Notes: a model not told the origin generated them from the letters alone. Shown: positions 22,512 through 31,590, numbered from the stretch's first letter. The stretch: 48,704 nt of DNA from JAVBWI01 sp036677445 (GCA_036677445.1 JAVBWI010000020.1:1-48704), one strand, 5' to 3'. Numbers and translations are program-made.

Positions 22512-23051
22512 ATGCAAATCGGCGAAAAGATCAAGCGCATGCGATTGCGCTTAGGGCTCACCCAGGAGGAGCTTGCCGCACGCACGGAGCTTAGCAAGGG
22601 CTTTATCTCGCAGCTGGAGCGGGATCTGACCTCGCCCTCCATTGCGACATTGATGGATATCGTGGAAACGCTGGGCAGCGATATCGGCAGCTTTTTTAAC
22701 GAGGCAGCGCCGGAAAAGGTGGTGTACGGCGCCGCCGACGTATTCGTAAAAGAGGATACGGAGCTTAAAAACGAGGTCTGCTGGCTCATCACCAGCGCGC
22801 AGAAGAACGCGCTCGAGCCCATACTGGTCACGCTCGCGCCGGATGGAAAAACCCTGGAGGACGACCCGCATGAAGGGGAAGAGTTTGGTTACGTGCTCTC
22901 CGGCACGGTAACGCTGTACCTGGGCGAGCGCCGCTTCAAAATCAAAAAGGGCGACAGCTTTTATTTCAAGCCCCAAAGCGTCCACCACCTGGAAAACAGC
23001 GGAAAGAAGGAAGCAAGGCTGCTGTGGGTATCCACGCCGCCATCCTTCTAA
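22512..23051 (+). CDS. XRE-family regulator with cupin domain (PuuR-like)
   Basis: 179 residues. The N-terminal helix-turn-helix (about 5-60; LGLTQEELAARTELSKGFISQLERDL) is followed by a C-terminal cupin (about 105-175) with HEGEEFGYVLSG and KKGDSFYFKPQSVHHLEN, a possible metal or ligand pocket. Proteins of this build commonly control polyamine uptake and breakdown, and here the gene stands directly before potABC. AGGAGA precedes the ATG at 22512; an earlier in-frame start is out of reach of that site. It probably senses a polyamine or its metabolic product. Confidence 0.9.
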   Translation: MQIGEKIKRMRLRLGLTQEELAARTELSKGFISQLERDLTSPSIATLMDIVETLGSDIGSFFNEAAPEKVVYGAADVFVKEDTELKNEVCWLITSAQKNALEPILVTLAPDGKTLEDDPHEGEEFGYVLSGTVTLYLGERRFKIKKGDSFYFKPQSVHHLENSGKKEARLLWVSTPPSF

Positions 23052-23120
23052 GTAAAGGAATACGCACCCTGCACACCACATGGTACGGCGCGCAGGGACC
23101 AATGCAGGGAGGAAACCGAC

Positions 23121-24173
23121 ATGGGCGATAAGCATCTCATCGAGCTGTTCAACGTCTCCAAGGATTATGAAGGAGACGCGGCGCTTAAAAACATCAACCT
23201 GTACATCAAGGACGGGGAGTTTTTGACGCTGCTCGGCCCCAGCGGCTGCGGCAAGACGACGATGCTGCGCATCATCGCCGGGTTTGTGATGCCTTCCGCC
23301 GGTCAGGTAATGATGGACGGGGTGGACGTCGCGCACGTGCCTCCGTATAAGCGCCGCGTCAACACGGTCTTCCAGAAGTACGCGCTGTTTCCGCACCTGA
23401 ATGTGTTCGACAATGTGGCTTTCGGGCTCAAGATTAAAAAAACAGCAAAGAGCGAGATAGAACGGCGCGTCAACGCCCTGTTGGAACTTGTCAACCTCAA
23501 AGGCTACGAAAAGCGCTGGATCGAGCAGCTTTCGGGCGGCCAGCAGCAGCGGGTGGCCATCGCGCGGGCGCTTGTCAACGAGCCGGAGGTGCTGTTGCTT
23601 GACGAACCGCTGGGCGCTTTAGATTTGCAGCTGCGCAAGGATATGCAGGTGGAATTGAAGCGTATGCAGCAGCGGCTGGGCATTACGTTCATTTATGTCA
23701 CGCACGATCAGGAGGAGGCGCTTACCATGAGCGATACCATCGTCGTGCTGCGCGAGGGCGTCATACAGCAGATCGGAACCCCGCAGGATATTTACAACGA
23801 ACCCAAGAACGCATTCGTCGCCGATTTTATCGGCGAAAGCAACATACTGCCCGGCGTGATGCTGCGCGATTATCTCGTGCGCTTCAACGGCCGCGAATAC
23901 GCCTGCGTGGACTTTGGTTTTGGCGACGGGCAGGATGTGGACGTGGTGGTGCGTCCGGAGGATGTGGATATCATACCCGTAGCGCAGGTGAACGGCAACG
24001 GTATGGCGGGCGTTGTCAAATCCGTGCTGTTCATGGGCGTGCATTATGAAATTCAGGTGGACGTAGGGGATTTCACCTGGATGGTGCACACCACGGACCT
24101 TGTCAATGCAGGCGAGCGCGTGGGGCTGGAGATATTGCCCGACGCCATCCACATCATGAGGAAACCAAAATGA
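23121..24173 (+). CDS. potA: Spermidine/putrescine ABC transporter ATPase
   Basis: 350 residues. The ATPase domain has Walker A GPSGCGKTT (about residue 38), Q-loop VFQKYALFPHL, signature LSGGQQQR, Walker B LLLDEPLGALD and H-loop YVTHDQEEAL. A C-terminal TOBE-like regulatory domain follows (about 245-350; VVRPEDVDI). It hydrolyses ATP to drive polyamine import through PotB and PotC. GGGAGGAAAC precedes the ATG. Its stop overlaps the potB start by four bases (ATGA). Confidence 0.95.
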   Translation: MGDKHLIELFNVSKDYEGDAALKNINLYIKDGEFLTLLGPSGCGKTTMLRIIAGFVMPSAGQVMMDGVDVAHVPPYKRRVNTVFQKYALFPHLNVFDNVAFGLKIKKTAKSEIERRVNALLELVNLKGYEKRWIEQLSGGQQQRVAIARALVNEPEVLLLDEPLGALDLQLRKDMQVELKRMQQRLGITFIYVTHDQEEALTMSDTIVVLREGVIQQIGTPQDIYNEPKNAFVADFIGESNILPGVMLRDYLVRFNGREYACVDFGFGDGQDVDVVVRPEDVDIIPVAQVNGNGMAGVVKSVLFMGVHYEIQVDVGDFTWMVHTTDLVNAGERVGLEILPDAIHIMRKPK

Positions 24174-24988
24174 GGCGCACCGTATTCTCCTACCCGTATG
24201 TGGTATGGATGATTATTTTCATATTTTCCCCCATGCTTCTTATCGTGTATTACGCCTTCACGATGAACGGCACGTTCACGCTTGCAAGCATCGGCGCGTC
24301 GCTCGACCCGCTGTATATGCAGGTGCTGCTGCGCTCGGTATGGATGGCGCTGCGCGCGACGGCCATCTGCCTGGCGCTTGGGTACCCCGTCGCTTACCTG
24401 CTTTCGCGCATGAAGCGCACCACCGCCACGCTGCTTTCCGTGTTTTTTGTGGTGCCGATGTGGATGAACTTTTTGCTGCGCACCTATGCGTGGCAGGTGC
24501 TTCTAGACATCAACGGCATCATCAACGGCCTTCTCGGGCTGGCGGGTCTGCCCGCGCAGCAGTTCCTGTATACCGAAGGCGCGGTCATGCTGGGCATGGT
24601 GTACAATTTTTTGCCCTTCATGGTGCTGCCTATCCATACAGTACTGATGAAAATGGATGCTTCCCACATCGAAGCAGCGCGGGATCTGGGCGCCAACGGC
24701 GCGCAAACGTTCTTCCGGGTAGTGCTGCCGCTTTCCATGCCCGGGGTGATCTCCGGCATTACGATGGTGTTTATACCCGCCATCACGACGTTTGCCATAT
24801 CCCGCCTGTTGGGCGGCGGCAAGTTCATGATGTACGGCGATTTGATTGAAAACCAGTTCCTGCTGATGCAGGATTGGGGCTCCGGTTCGGCGCTCTCGTT
24901 CATACTGCTTATACTGGTGCTCATCAGCATGGCCATCATGCGGCGCGCGGAAGGCGCGGCCGGCCAGGAAGGGGGTATGCTCTGGTGA
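24170..24988 (+). CDS. potB: Spermidine/putrescine ABC transporter permease
   Basis: 272 residues with about six membrane segments. The EAA loop (EAARDLGANGAQTFFRVVLP, about residues 167-186) docks on the ATPase. The stretch MWMNFLLRTYAW is typical of PotB/PotH proteins. Start and stop overlap with potA and potC by four bases each, so the three are translationally coupled. Confidence 0.94.
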   Translation: MRRTVFSYPYVVWMIIFIFSPMLLIVYYAFTMNGTFTLASIGASLDPLYMQVLLRSVWMALRATAICLALGYPVAYLLSRMKRTTATLLSVFFVVPMWMNFLLRTYAWQVLLDINGIINGLLGLAGLPAQQFLYTEGAVMLGMVYNFLPFMVLPIHTVLMKMDASHIEAARDLGANGAQTFFRVVLPLSMPGVISGITMVFIPAITTFAISRLLGGGKFMMYGDLIENQFLLMQDWGSGSALSFILLILVLISMAIMRRAEGAAGQEGGMLW

Positions 24989-25803
24989 AAAAGCTGCGCA
25001 CGTTTTTCAAGGGCACATACCTCGGGCTGATGCTGCTGTTTTTATACGCGCCTATCGCGGTGCTCATCGTATATTCCTTCAACGAATCCAAGACTATGGG
25101 CCACTGGACAGGTTTTTCGCTGCGCTGGTACGAGGCGCTCTTCCAGGATTCGATGGTGATGGAGGCATTGACGGTCACGCTGACCATCGCGGTTTTTTCG
25201 GCGCTTATCGCCACGGTCATCGGCACGTTTGCGGCCATCGGCATGCACTCCATGAAAAAGGGGACCCGCCGTGTGATCGAAAACATCAGCCAGCTGCCGG
25301 TCGTGAACCCCGACCTGGTGACGGGCATATCGCTGATGATGCTCTTCGCCTTCCTGACGCTCAAAAACGGCTATATCCGGCTGCTGATCGCGCATATTAC
25401 GTTCAATATCCCGTATGTGATATTTTCCGTAATGCCAAAGCTCAGGCAAAGCTCCAACCAGCTTTACGAGGCGGCGCTGGATTTGGGCTGTACGCCGCTG
25501 ACGGCGCTGTGGCGGGTGGTAATCCCCGATATCATGCCCGGCATCGTCTCCGGCTTTATACTGGCGTTCACGCTCTCGCTGGATGATTTTGTGGTCAGTT
25601 ACTTTGCCACGCAGGGCGTGCAGAACCTTTCCATCTACATTTATTCCATTGCGCGCCGCGGCATCAACCCCAAGATCAACGCGCTTTCCACGCTGATGTT
25701 CGCGGCGGTGGTGACGCTGCTGTTGATCGTCAACCTCAAATCCATACGCGAGGAACGCGCCGCCGCGACGCAGAGCAAAAAAGTGGCCCGCAAGAGCGCT
25801 TAA
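24985..25803 (+). CDS. potC: Spermidine/putrescine ABC transporter permease
   Basis: 272 residues from a GTG that overlaps the potB stop (GTGA); AGGAAGGGGG lies about 10 bases upstream. Six membrane segments and an EAA loop (EAALDLGCTPLTALWRVVIP) are visible. LSLDDFVVSYF and a final Lys/Arg-rich tail fit PotC. It forms the channel with PotB. The substrate-binding gene follows after 169 bases, unlike the tight packing of the other three, because a repeat element lies between. Confidence 0.94.
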   Translation: MKKLRTFFKGTYLGLMLLFLYAPIAVLIVYSFNESKTMGHWTGFSLRWYEALFQDSMVMEALTVTLTIAVFSALIATVIGTFAAIGMHSMKKGTRRVIENISQLPVVNPDLVTGISLMMLFAFLTLKNGYIRLLIAHITFNIPYVIFSVMPKLRQSSNQLYEAALDLGCTPLTALWRVVIPDIMPGIVSGFILAFTLSLDDFVVSYFATQGVQNLSIYIYSIARRGINPKINALSTLMFAAVVTLLLIVNLKSIREERAAATQSKKVARKSA

Positions 25804-25820
25804 TGCGTTTGCATCGGCTC

Positions 25821-25939
25821 CTCGAAAAAGTGCCTTGCGGCAACTTTTCCGAGGATTGCAGGAACAACCTGTGCCCTTACGGTGACGGGCGACGTCCTGC
25901 AGGCCTAGAGTCCGAGGCGTCTCCCGCCGAGGACCGGTT
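25821..25939 (+). repeat. Family B structured repeat, copy B3, between potC and potD
   Basis: It starts 17 bases after the potC stop with AAAAAGTGCC/GGCAACTTTT, followed by GAGGATTGCAGGAACAACC and the conserved core (GGCCTAGAGTCCGAGG, CCGCCGAGGACCGG). It stops in the closing stem at GGTT, where the other copies continue TTGTTCCTG; here the text becomes GGTTATAATCAG. The truncation creates a TATAAT 33 bases before potD, without a good -35. Confidence 0.8.
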
Positions 25940-25972
25940 ATAATCAGTTTTAAGAATGCAGGAGGAAACGAA

Positions 25973-27016
25973 ATGAAAAAAATCGCTTTGCTGTTGGTCG
26001 TATTGCTCGTGATCGGTCTGTTCGCAGGCTGTGTGGCCAACGAGGAAAAAGCCGTAACGCTTAACGTGCTCAATTGGGGCGACTATATCGACGAGGAAAT
26101 GCTCGCCCGTTTTGAAGATGAGAATCCTGGCATCAAGATCAAGTACAGCACCGCGGCCAGCAACGAAGAGATGCTCATTAAGCTTTCTGCGCCGGATTCC
26201 ATATATGATATTTGTTTCCCTTCGGACTATACCATCGAGAAAATGATCGCGCAGAATATGCTCCACGAGCTGAACAAGGAGAATATCCCCAACCTGAAAA
26301 ACATTGACGAGCGGTTTTTGAACCTCGACTTCGACCCCGGCAACAAGTATTCCGTCCCCTACATGTGGGGCACGGTAGGCATCCTCTACAATACCGCAAT
26401 GGTGCAGGAGCCCGTGACAAGCTGGAGTATATTTTGGGATGAAGCCTACGCGGGCCAAATACTGATGTACGACAGCATCCGCGACACCATCGGCATCACG
26501 CTCAAGATGCTGGGCTATTCCATCAACACCCGCGACGCGGCGCACATCAAGGCCGCGCAGGAGGCGCTGATCGCGCAGAAGCCGCTGGTCAAGGCATACC
26601 TGGACGACCCGATCAAGGATACCATGATCACGGGCAACGGCGCGCTTGCCGTCGTGTACTCCGGCGACGCGGTATACTGCATTGAAGAAAACCCCGACCT
26701 CGCCTTTGCCGTGCCGGAGGAAGGCAGCAACCTGTGGTTTGACAACGTCATCATCCCGAAATCCTCCGCGCATCCCGCGGAAGCGGAGGCGTTTATCAAC
26801 TTCCTGTGCGACGCGGAAGTGGCGAAGGCGAACACGGAATATATCGGCTACTCCACCCCCAACGCCGCCGCGCGCGAATTGTTGGACGAAGAGTGGCTCG
26901 CCGACGGGACGTATAACCCGCCGCAGGACGTGCTGGACCGCTGCGAGGTGTTCCGCGACCTTGGCGGCTTCATAGAGGTTTACAACGAAGCCTGGAATCA
27001 CGTGAAGGCCGCATAG
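25973..27016 (+). CDS. potD: Spermidine/putrescine-binding lipoprotein
   Basis: 347 residues. A lipoprotein signal ends in the lipobox LFAGC (Cys about 20), so the protein is anchored on the outer face of the membrane. The mature part starts LNVLNWGDYIDEEML and has WGTVGILYN and PKSSAHPAEAEAFINFL, typical of PotD/PotF. The acidic and aromatic residues of such segments bind the polyamine. CAGGAGGAAAC precedes the ATG. It completes the uptake system encoded upstream. Confidence 0.95.
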   Translation: MKKIALLLVVLLVIGLFAGCVANEEKAVTLNVLNWGDYIDEEMLARFEDENPGIKIKYSTAASNEEMLIKLSAPDSIYDICFPSDYTIEKMIAQNMLHELNKENIPNLKNIDERFLNLDFDPGNKYSVPYMWGTVGILYNTAMVQEPVTSWSIFWDEAYAGQILMYDSIRDTIGITLKMLGYSINTRDAAHIKAAQEALIAQKPLVKAYLDDPIKDTMITGNGALAVVYSGDAVYCIEENPDLAFAVPEEGSNLWFDNVIIPKSSAHPAEAEAFINFLCDAEVAKANTEYIGYSTPNAAARELLDEEWLADGTYNPPQDVLDRCEVFRDLGGFIEVYNEAWNHVKAA

Positions 27017-27020
27017 GTTG

Positions 27021-27257
27021 TCGAAAAATTGGAAGCATCCACTTTTTCGAGGTTCACCGCGCAAGTTGCCGCTCAGTTTCCTGCCGCTCGGTTTCCTGCT
27101 GCGCAGGAAAACTGTCGCGTCAACTTATGCTTTAAGGTGTCATTTTGCATTGCGTATGCCGTTGCAAAAGGTCGGGTTGAAAGCCTCCGGTTTCATAAAT
27201 TTAGTTCTGAGACTGCGGGTTTGTCGATGGCTGGAGCCGTTCCATTCGGAACGGCTC
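27021..27257 (+). repeat. Family A structured repeat, copy A3, 3' of potD
   Basis: It begins 4 bases after the potD stop with a terminator-like hairpin (TCGAAAAA/TTTTTCGA). The nested stem GCGCAAGTTG with TTTCCTGC/GCAGGAAA and CAACTTATGC follows. Then come AAGGTGTCATTTTGC with GCAAAAGGTC, and GTTGAAAGCCTCCGGTTTCATAAA. It closes with the stem GGAGCCGTTCC/GGAACGGCTCC and a T-rich run. The CCGCTC-GTTTCCTGC segment is locally duplicated. No gene is seen in 27017-27353. Confidence 0.8.
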
Positions 27258-27287
27258 CGCTGTTTGTTAACAGATTAGTTACTTAAC

Positions 27288-27310
27288 GATGGTATCAACT
27301 ATGCTACAAT
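27288..27310 (+). promoter_or_regulatory. Possible promoter of the PepSY-like gene
   Basis: TACAAT (27305-27310) is preceded at about 16 bases by TTAACG. The leader to the ATG is about 38 bases. Confidence 0.4.
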
Positions 27311-27353
27311 AAAAGTGTATTTATATTGCATAAATGTTAAACGGAGTAAGAAC

Positions 27354-27959
27354 ATGCGAAAGCGTAAACTCCTTATAGTTTCTTTGTTGACCGTTCTATT
27401 GCTTGCAGGCGCGGTCTTTCTTTTGTATGCAAATGGATCAAATGAGGCGTCGGCTCAACCCCCTATGCCCACAAGCGCCCCCCGGATTCCTGAAGGAGTT
27501 CCCGATAACAGTATGCTTCTTGATCGGCTGGAAAAAGCCGGCGCAAGTTATGATCTTAGGGAAGCGCTGAATAACCCAATTTCACCGGAAAGCGAAAACG
27601 GCTTGATTGCGCTGTTGGATATCCACGATGCCGCGGCTTCCGATTCAGAAAGAGCCGAAGCGCTGCAAAAGATAAACACCTATGTTATTCCCGGAGCGAA
27701 TGAAGGATTGCCCGGTGAAATACAAAAAAGCGAGGCCGTTGAAATAGCGGTCAACACCTTCTCCAACCGATATGATGTAGAACCCAATGCGGAAGATATC
27801 GAAATTATCCGTTATATGGCTGCGGATTTATATTCCCGCTATGACGGCAGTTCATTTTGGGCAATACAAACGTCAATAGGTAGTCCTGATGCCAAACTGT
27901 ATTGTATTGATATCGACGCAAGAACCGGCAATGTTCTTGAAGTAAGCTGTGAGGAGTAA
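27354..27959 (+). CDS. Membrane-anchored extracytoplasmic protein, PepSY-like C-terminus
   Basis: 201 residues. A basic start and one hydrophobic segment (about 5-24) form an uncleaved anchor or signal, followed by a Pro-rich linker. The C-terminal part (about 125-200) has SEAVEIAVNTFSNRYDV and later LYCIDIDARTGNVLEVS, which has the look of a PepSY or similar small secreted domain. The domain call is tentative. GGAG lies before the ATG at 27354, which is preferred over an upstream in-frame start. The gene is more AT-rich than its neighbours, so it may be a later arrival. Confidence 0.7.
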   Translation: MRKRKLLIVSLLTVLLLAGAVFLLYANGSNEASAQPPMPTSAPRIPEGVPDNSMLLDRLEKAGASYDLREALNNPISPESENGLIALLDIHDAAASDSERAEALQKINTYVIPGANEGLPGEIQKSEAVEIAVNTFSNRYDVEPNAEDIEIIRYMAADLYSRYDGSSFWAIQTSIGSPDAKLYCIDIDARTGNVLEVSCEE

Positions 27960-28014
27960 TCCATTCGAAATACCAAAAACCCTTTAAACGGCCTGGAAAA
28001 AGTATTTATAAAGT

Positions 28015-28266
28015 TGGGGTTTCCCAAAGGGCGTGCCCCTTGCGTGGAGCGCAAGGGTGAAACCCCTGTATCAGGCTGTAGATAAACCCCTTGGGGGTTC
28101 GGGGGCCGCAGCCTCCGGAGGTTTCCAACCGCCGCCAGTGACATGTGCGGTGGCGGCGGAAAGCCTTGCGCCGCAAGGCTTTCCTTGCAGGAACAACCGC
28201 CCGTGCCGTAGGCACAGGTTGTTCCTGTAATCCTCGAGAAAGTGCCGCAAGGCACTTTCTCGACAA
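28015..28266 (-). repeat. Family B structured repeat, copy B4, 3' of the carboxypeptidase gene
   Basis: On the minus strand it starts about 37 bases after the stop with GAGAAAGTGCC/GGCACTTTCTC. It continues with CAGGAACAACC and GGTTGTTCCTG, now separated by only about 18 bases because the conserved core is missing. Then GGAAAGCCTTGC/GCAAGGCTTTCC, the GGCGGCGGTT block, CTGCGGCCCCCGAACCC, and a tail with paired CCCTTTGGGA segments. Apart from the deleted core it parallels copy B1 along its whole length. No gene is seen in 27960-28302. Confidence 0.8.
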
Positions 28267-28302
28267 GCAATGCAGGGGCAAAGCCCCTGCATTGCTACAG
28301 CA

Positions 28303-29397
28303 TTATTCAATAGCGCTCTGCATCAGCGCCGCGATTAGCCCCTTGGCCTTCTGCCATACCAGTTCGTCAAACCGGGTGTCGTCATGCGGCAGCGAACCGT
28401 CGCCCACCGGCGTGAGCTCAACGCAGAAGGCGGGGCGCACATACTCCTGGCGGAACCAGTTTTCAAAGCCCGCGCCGTATACGGCGGGGTCCTGCGATAC
28501 GTCCATCAGGTCATACCCCGTCACATCCGAAAGCGTCTGTGCGATGGAAGCGCTGGCCTCGATGGCCGCGTCGGTGCCGCTGTCCGCCCAATAGATCACC
28601 TCGCCCTTGGAATGGAAGGAGGCGGCCAGCGCAAAATCGTTTTCCCCGCAAAGCCGCATCATGGCCTGCACCTCCGGCTCGGTGGCAGGCGCCGTGCCCT
28701 TGTACATTTCGGAGCTGGGCACGTCGGTATTGCTGGCTTTCTCTTCCCAGTGGCAGGGATACTGCCGGTTGAGGTCCACGCCGTTGATATTTGCCTTCCA
28801 CTCGCTGTAACTGGATTTGAGCATCCGCATGGCCTTGACGGCGGCGGGATTTTGCGCGGCGTCCGGCCCGTTCTGCACGAGATTCACGCCGTCCGGGTTG
28901 ACCATGGGCACGATATATACGGTCACGGCGTCCAGAAGCGCGCGGATATCCATGCCGCCCAGCGTGCCTGCCGTCGCATACGCGCGGGCGTACTCGTCCA
29001 CCGTTTCCATCAAAAATGTGGCCGTGATATATTCACGGGCATGGTGCGCGCCGGCGAGCACCAACTTGGTTTTGCCTTTGCCCAGCTTGATGAGCACAAG
29101 GTCCCGTCCCTCCACGGAAGTCCCCGCGCTGCCCACTTCCACAAGCCCGGGATACATGGCGGCAAGCTTCTTTGAATCCGACACCAGCATTTCGTAGGAA
29201 TACGTTTGATTGGCGTTGACGATGTTCTCATACGCGGTTTCGCCGGTATCCCCGGCGGCCTCCACACCGGCATTCCCTGCGGCAGGCCGGCCGAAGTCGA
29301 TGGGTTTCTCCTGGGACATCGTATCCGGCGACGCCGGCGCGCAGGCAGTCAGCAACAACAGTACGCATAGGTATAATAAAGCAGCCGTTTTCCGCAT
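28303..29397 (-). CDS. M14-family zinc carboxypeptidase lipoprotein
   Basis: 364 residues. The lipobox LLTAC (Cys about 19) marks it as a lipoprotein. The peptidase domain begins near residue 65 (YSYEMLVSDSKKLAAMYPG). Zinc ligands are His and Glu in GAHHAREYIT and the later His in AASFHSKGEVIYW. The general-base Glu is in FCVELTP, and the substrate Arg/Asn region is NGVDLNRQYP. Such secreted enzymes trim C-terminal residues from peptides, often from peptidoglycan stems or scavenged peptides. GAGAGA precedes the ATG weakly. Confidence 0.92.
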   Translation of the reverse strand: MRKTAALLYLCVLLLLTACAPASPDTMSQEKPIDFGRPAAGNAGVEAAGDTGETAYENIVNANQTYSYEMLVSDSKKLAAMYPGLVEVGSAGTSVEGRDLVLIKLGKGKTKLVLAGAHHAREYITATFLMETVDEYARAYATAGTLGGMDIRALLDAVTVYIVPMVNPDGVNLVQNGPDAAQNPAAVKAMRMLKSSYSEWKANINGVDLNRQYPCHWEEKASNTDVPSSEMYKGTAPATEPEVQAMMRLCGENDFALAASFHSKGEVIYWADSGTDAAIEASASIAQTLSDVTGYDLMDVSQDPAVYGAGFENWFRQEYVRPAFCVELTPVGDGSLPHDDTRFDELVWQKAKGLIAALMQSAIE

Positions 29398-29604
29398 TAG
29401 TACGTATCTCTCTTTTCTTTTTATACACCTATTATAGGCGCAGGAGCCGCTTGCGTGTAGGGCTTACGGACATTGTTCATACTCTATTCTCATATCGGGC
29501 GGGACGTTTGCCGCTTCCGTCATCCGACGCTTCCGCCCCGGATAATGCTTTACCGCCTATTTTGAAACAAAAGAATTGCATACGATGAGATGTAAGAACA
29601 AAAG
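29398..29604. other. Intergenic region between the carboxypeptidase and truA
   Basis: A TATAAT on the minus strand (reading ATTATA at 29431-29436) may be the carboxypeptidase -10, though no good -35 is visible. No gene or clear terminator for truA is seen. Confidence 0.35.
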
Positions 29605-30375
29605 CTACGGCTCGCCCAATACCTGCGCCGTATCAAAGCCGGGATAGCACACCCGTACGAGCGTCAGGCCGTGCGCGGGCGCGGTGGCGCCGGCATCCTC
29701 GCGGCGGCCGGACAATAGCGCCCGCCGCATGCTTTCAGGCGGAAGGATTCCTTTTGCGATATCCAGCATGGTACCCACCAGTATGCGCACCATGTTGTAA
29801 AGAAAGCCGCTGCCCTCCACGTCGTAATATAAAAGCTCGCCGCAGCGCGTCCATTCAGAGCGGTAGATTTCCCGCACGGTGTTTTCCATGCTGGTGTTCG
29901 CGGCCATGAATGCGCGAAAATCGTGCGCGCCCGGCACTTCCTGCGCCGCGCGGGCCAGCGCTTCCTCATTGAGCATGCCGTGCACGTGCAGCGCGGTATT
30001 GCGCAAAAACGCGCGCGCATGCGCGCCGGTTTGTATGGCGTAGCGGTATTGCTTGTGCTTGGCGTTAAAGCGGGCGTGAAAATCCGCTTCCGCTTCGCCG
30101 GAATAGCGCACCCGGATATCCGCGGGCAACCCGGCGTTGAGCGCGTAGGCAAATTTATCCGCGGGCATGCGCGCCCCGGTATCAAAATGCGCCACCTGCG
30201 CAAGCGCGTGGACGCCGCTGTCCGTCCTTCCGGAAGCGTGTACAGCGATACTCTCCCCCGTCACACGGGCAAGCTGTTCCTCTACCAATTGCTGCACGGC
30301 GACGCCGTTTAACTGCCTTTGCCAGCCCACATAGGCGGTGCCTTCGTATTCAAGTATCAGGCGTATCCTTCGCAT
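29605..30375 (-). CDS. truA: tRNA pseudouridine(38-40) synthase
   Basis: 256 residues. The catalytic Asp lies in GRTDSGVHALAQ (about residue 54), preceded by the first-strand YEGTAYVGWQRQ. Later motifs include FHARFNAKHKQYRY and GSGFLYNMVRILVGTML. It isomerises uridines 38-40 in tRNA anticodon arms. The start at 30375 overlaps the stop region of the previous gene on the strand; an upstream extension lies inside that gene. The ecf-truA linkage is widespread in Firmicutes. Confidence 0.95.
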   Translation of the reverse strand: MRRIRLILEYEGTAYVGWQRQLNGVAVQQLVEEQLARVTGESIAVHASGRTDSGVHALAQVAHFDTGARMPADKFAYALNAGLPADIRVRYSGEAEADFHARFNAKHKQYRYAIQTGAHARAFLRNTALHVHGMLNEEALARAAQEVPGAHDFRAFMAANTSMENTVREIYRSEWTRCGELLYYDVEGSGFLYNMVRILVGTMLDIAKGILPPESMRRALLSGRREDAGATAPAHGLTLVRVCYPGFDTAQVLGEP

Positions 30376-30379
30376 CGTG

Positions 30380-30790
30380 TTACTCCCCACCCAACGTGCG
30401 CACATCCTCGGAGCCCAGGGTCTGCACAAACCCGAGCTCGATCTCGCCGTCCACAAGGTAGAGCGTAATGACGTCGTCCCCCGCGTGCTTTGCCATCACC
30501 AGCGAAACCGTGCCCACGCGGTCGATATCCGAGGGAAAGCCCGCCTGCATGGAGGCCGCCACGGCAGCGTCCAGCTCCGTACCCGGCAGCAGCGCGCGTA
30601 TGCTCTGTTCTTCCCAGGAAGCCGCGGGGTAAAGCTCGCCGGGCAAAATGGAATACCCGTAGCTGTTGAGCGTACGGCACAGCCGCGCGCTCTCGCTGGT
30701 CCTGTCGAGCAGCAGGCTCCATAACAGCGCGGCGGCAATGAGCACACCCGCCGCTAAGAACAAATACAGCCTGCCGCGCTTGGTCACCAT
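30380..30790 (-). CDS. Small membrane-anchored protein between ecfT and truA
   Basis: 136 residues. One N-terminal hydrophobic segment (about 8-27) is followed by a small soluble domain with no family I recognise (LCRTLNSYGYSILPGELYPA, then a short beta-rich end). Its start overlaps the ecfT stop and its stop is 4 bases from the truA start, so it is embedded in the operon. A DUF4830-type lipid or extracytoplasmic domain is conceivable but unproven. Its placement suggests co-expression with the vitamin transporter core. Confidence 0.72.
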   Translation of the reverse strand: MVTKRGRLYLFLAAGVLIAAALLWSLLLDRTSESARLCRTLNSYGYSILPGELYPAASWEEQSIRALLPGTELDAAVAASMQAGFPSDIDRVGTVSLVMAKHAGDDVITLYLVDGEIELGFVQTLGSEDVRTLGGE

Positions 30791-31590
30791 TACAGCACCG
30801 CTTGCAGCAGCACGATTGCCGCGCCCATGCCGATAACCACGCCCGATGCCGCCGCATCCGCTGCGGCAAAGCGCAGTACGCGCATGCGGGTACGGCCCTC
30901 GCCGCCATGGTAGCAGCGGGATTCCATTGCCATAGCCAGCTCATCCGCGCGGCGGAACGCCGAAACGAACAGCGGCACCAATATGGGAATCATGCTTTTT
31001 GCGCGGTTGATGAGGTTACCGCTTTCAAAATCCGCGCCGCGCGCGATCTGCGCCTTGCGGATTTTATCCGCTTCTTCCATCAGCGTGGGGATGAACCGCA
31101 GCGCAATGGTCATCATCATTGCCAGCTCATGCGAAGGGAACCCCAGCCTGGAGAAGGGCTTTAACAGCCGCTCCAATCCGTCTGTAAGGGAGATGGGCGA
31201 CGTGGTCAGCGTCATAAGCGACGTACCGCCCACAAGCAATATTAAACGCAGCGAAATATACACCGCTTGCCTGAGCGCCTCGCTCGTGATGCGGATGACC
31301 CAGAACGAAAGCTGCACATCCTCGCCCGGCGTTAAAAACAGGTTGATGAAAAACATGAAAAGCAACAAAAACCGCAGCGGCTTCAACGAGCGCAGCACAT
31401 AGGAAACCGGTACCTGCGCCATCAGCGTTACCATTACCACAAACGCAAACGGCAACGCGAACAGCCACAGCGACTGCACGAGAAACACCACCACGATGTA
31501 GAGCAGCATCAGGAGTATCTTGGTCCGCGGATCGAGACGGTGTATGGATGAATTTCCCGGGAAATACTGGCCCAGCGTAATGTTTGTCAT
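30790..31590 (-). CDS. ecfT: ECF transporter transmembrane subunit
   Basis: 266 residues. An N-terminal YFPGNSSIHRLDPRTKI segment opens the family; membrane segments follow. The two coupling helices carry the Ala-Arg-Gly type motif, visible as AQIARGADF (about residue 195) and a second weaker one after it. EcfT joins the two ATPases to interchangeable vitamin- or metal-binding S subunits, none of which is in this window. Its start overlaps the ecfA2 stop by four bases. Confidence 0.93.
   Translation of the reverse strand: MTNITLGQYFPGNSSIHRLDPRTKILLMLLYIVVVFLVQSLWLFALPFAFVVMVTLMAQVPVSYVLRSLKPLRFLLLFMFFINLFLTPGEDVQLSFWVIRITSEALRQAVYISLRLILLVGGTSLMTLTTSPISLTDGLERLLKPFSRLGFPSHELAMMMTIALRFIPTLMEEADKIRKAQIARGADFESGNLINRAKSMIPILVPLFVSAFRRADELAMAMESRCYHGGEGRTRMRVLRFAAADAAASGVVIGMGAAIVLLQAVL

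Noticed and set aside
25973..27016. Reading potD as an iron- or phosphate-binding protein
   Set aside because: The NWGDYID start, segment order and pot neighbours fit the polyamine binder.
29398..29604. A small gene between the carboxypeptidase and truA
   Set aside because: No open frame with a ribosome site is seen on either strand.
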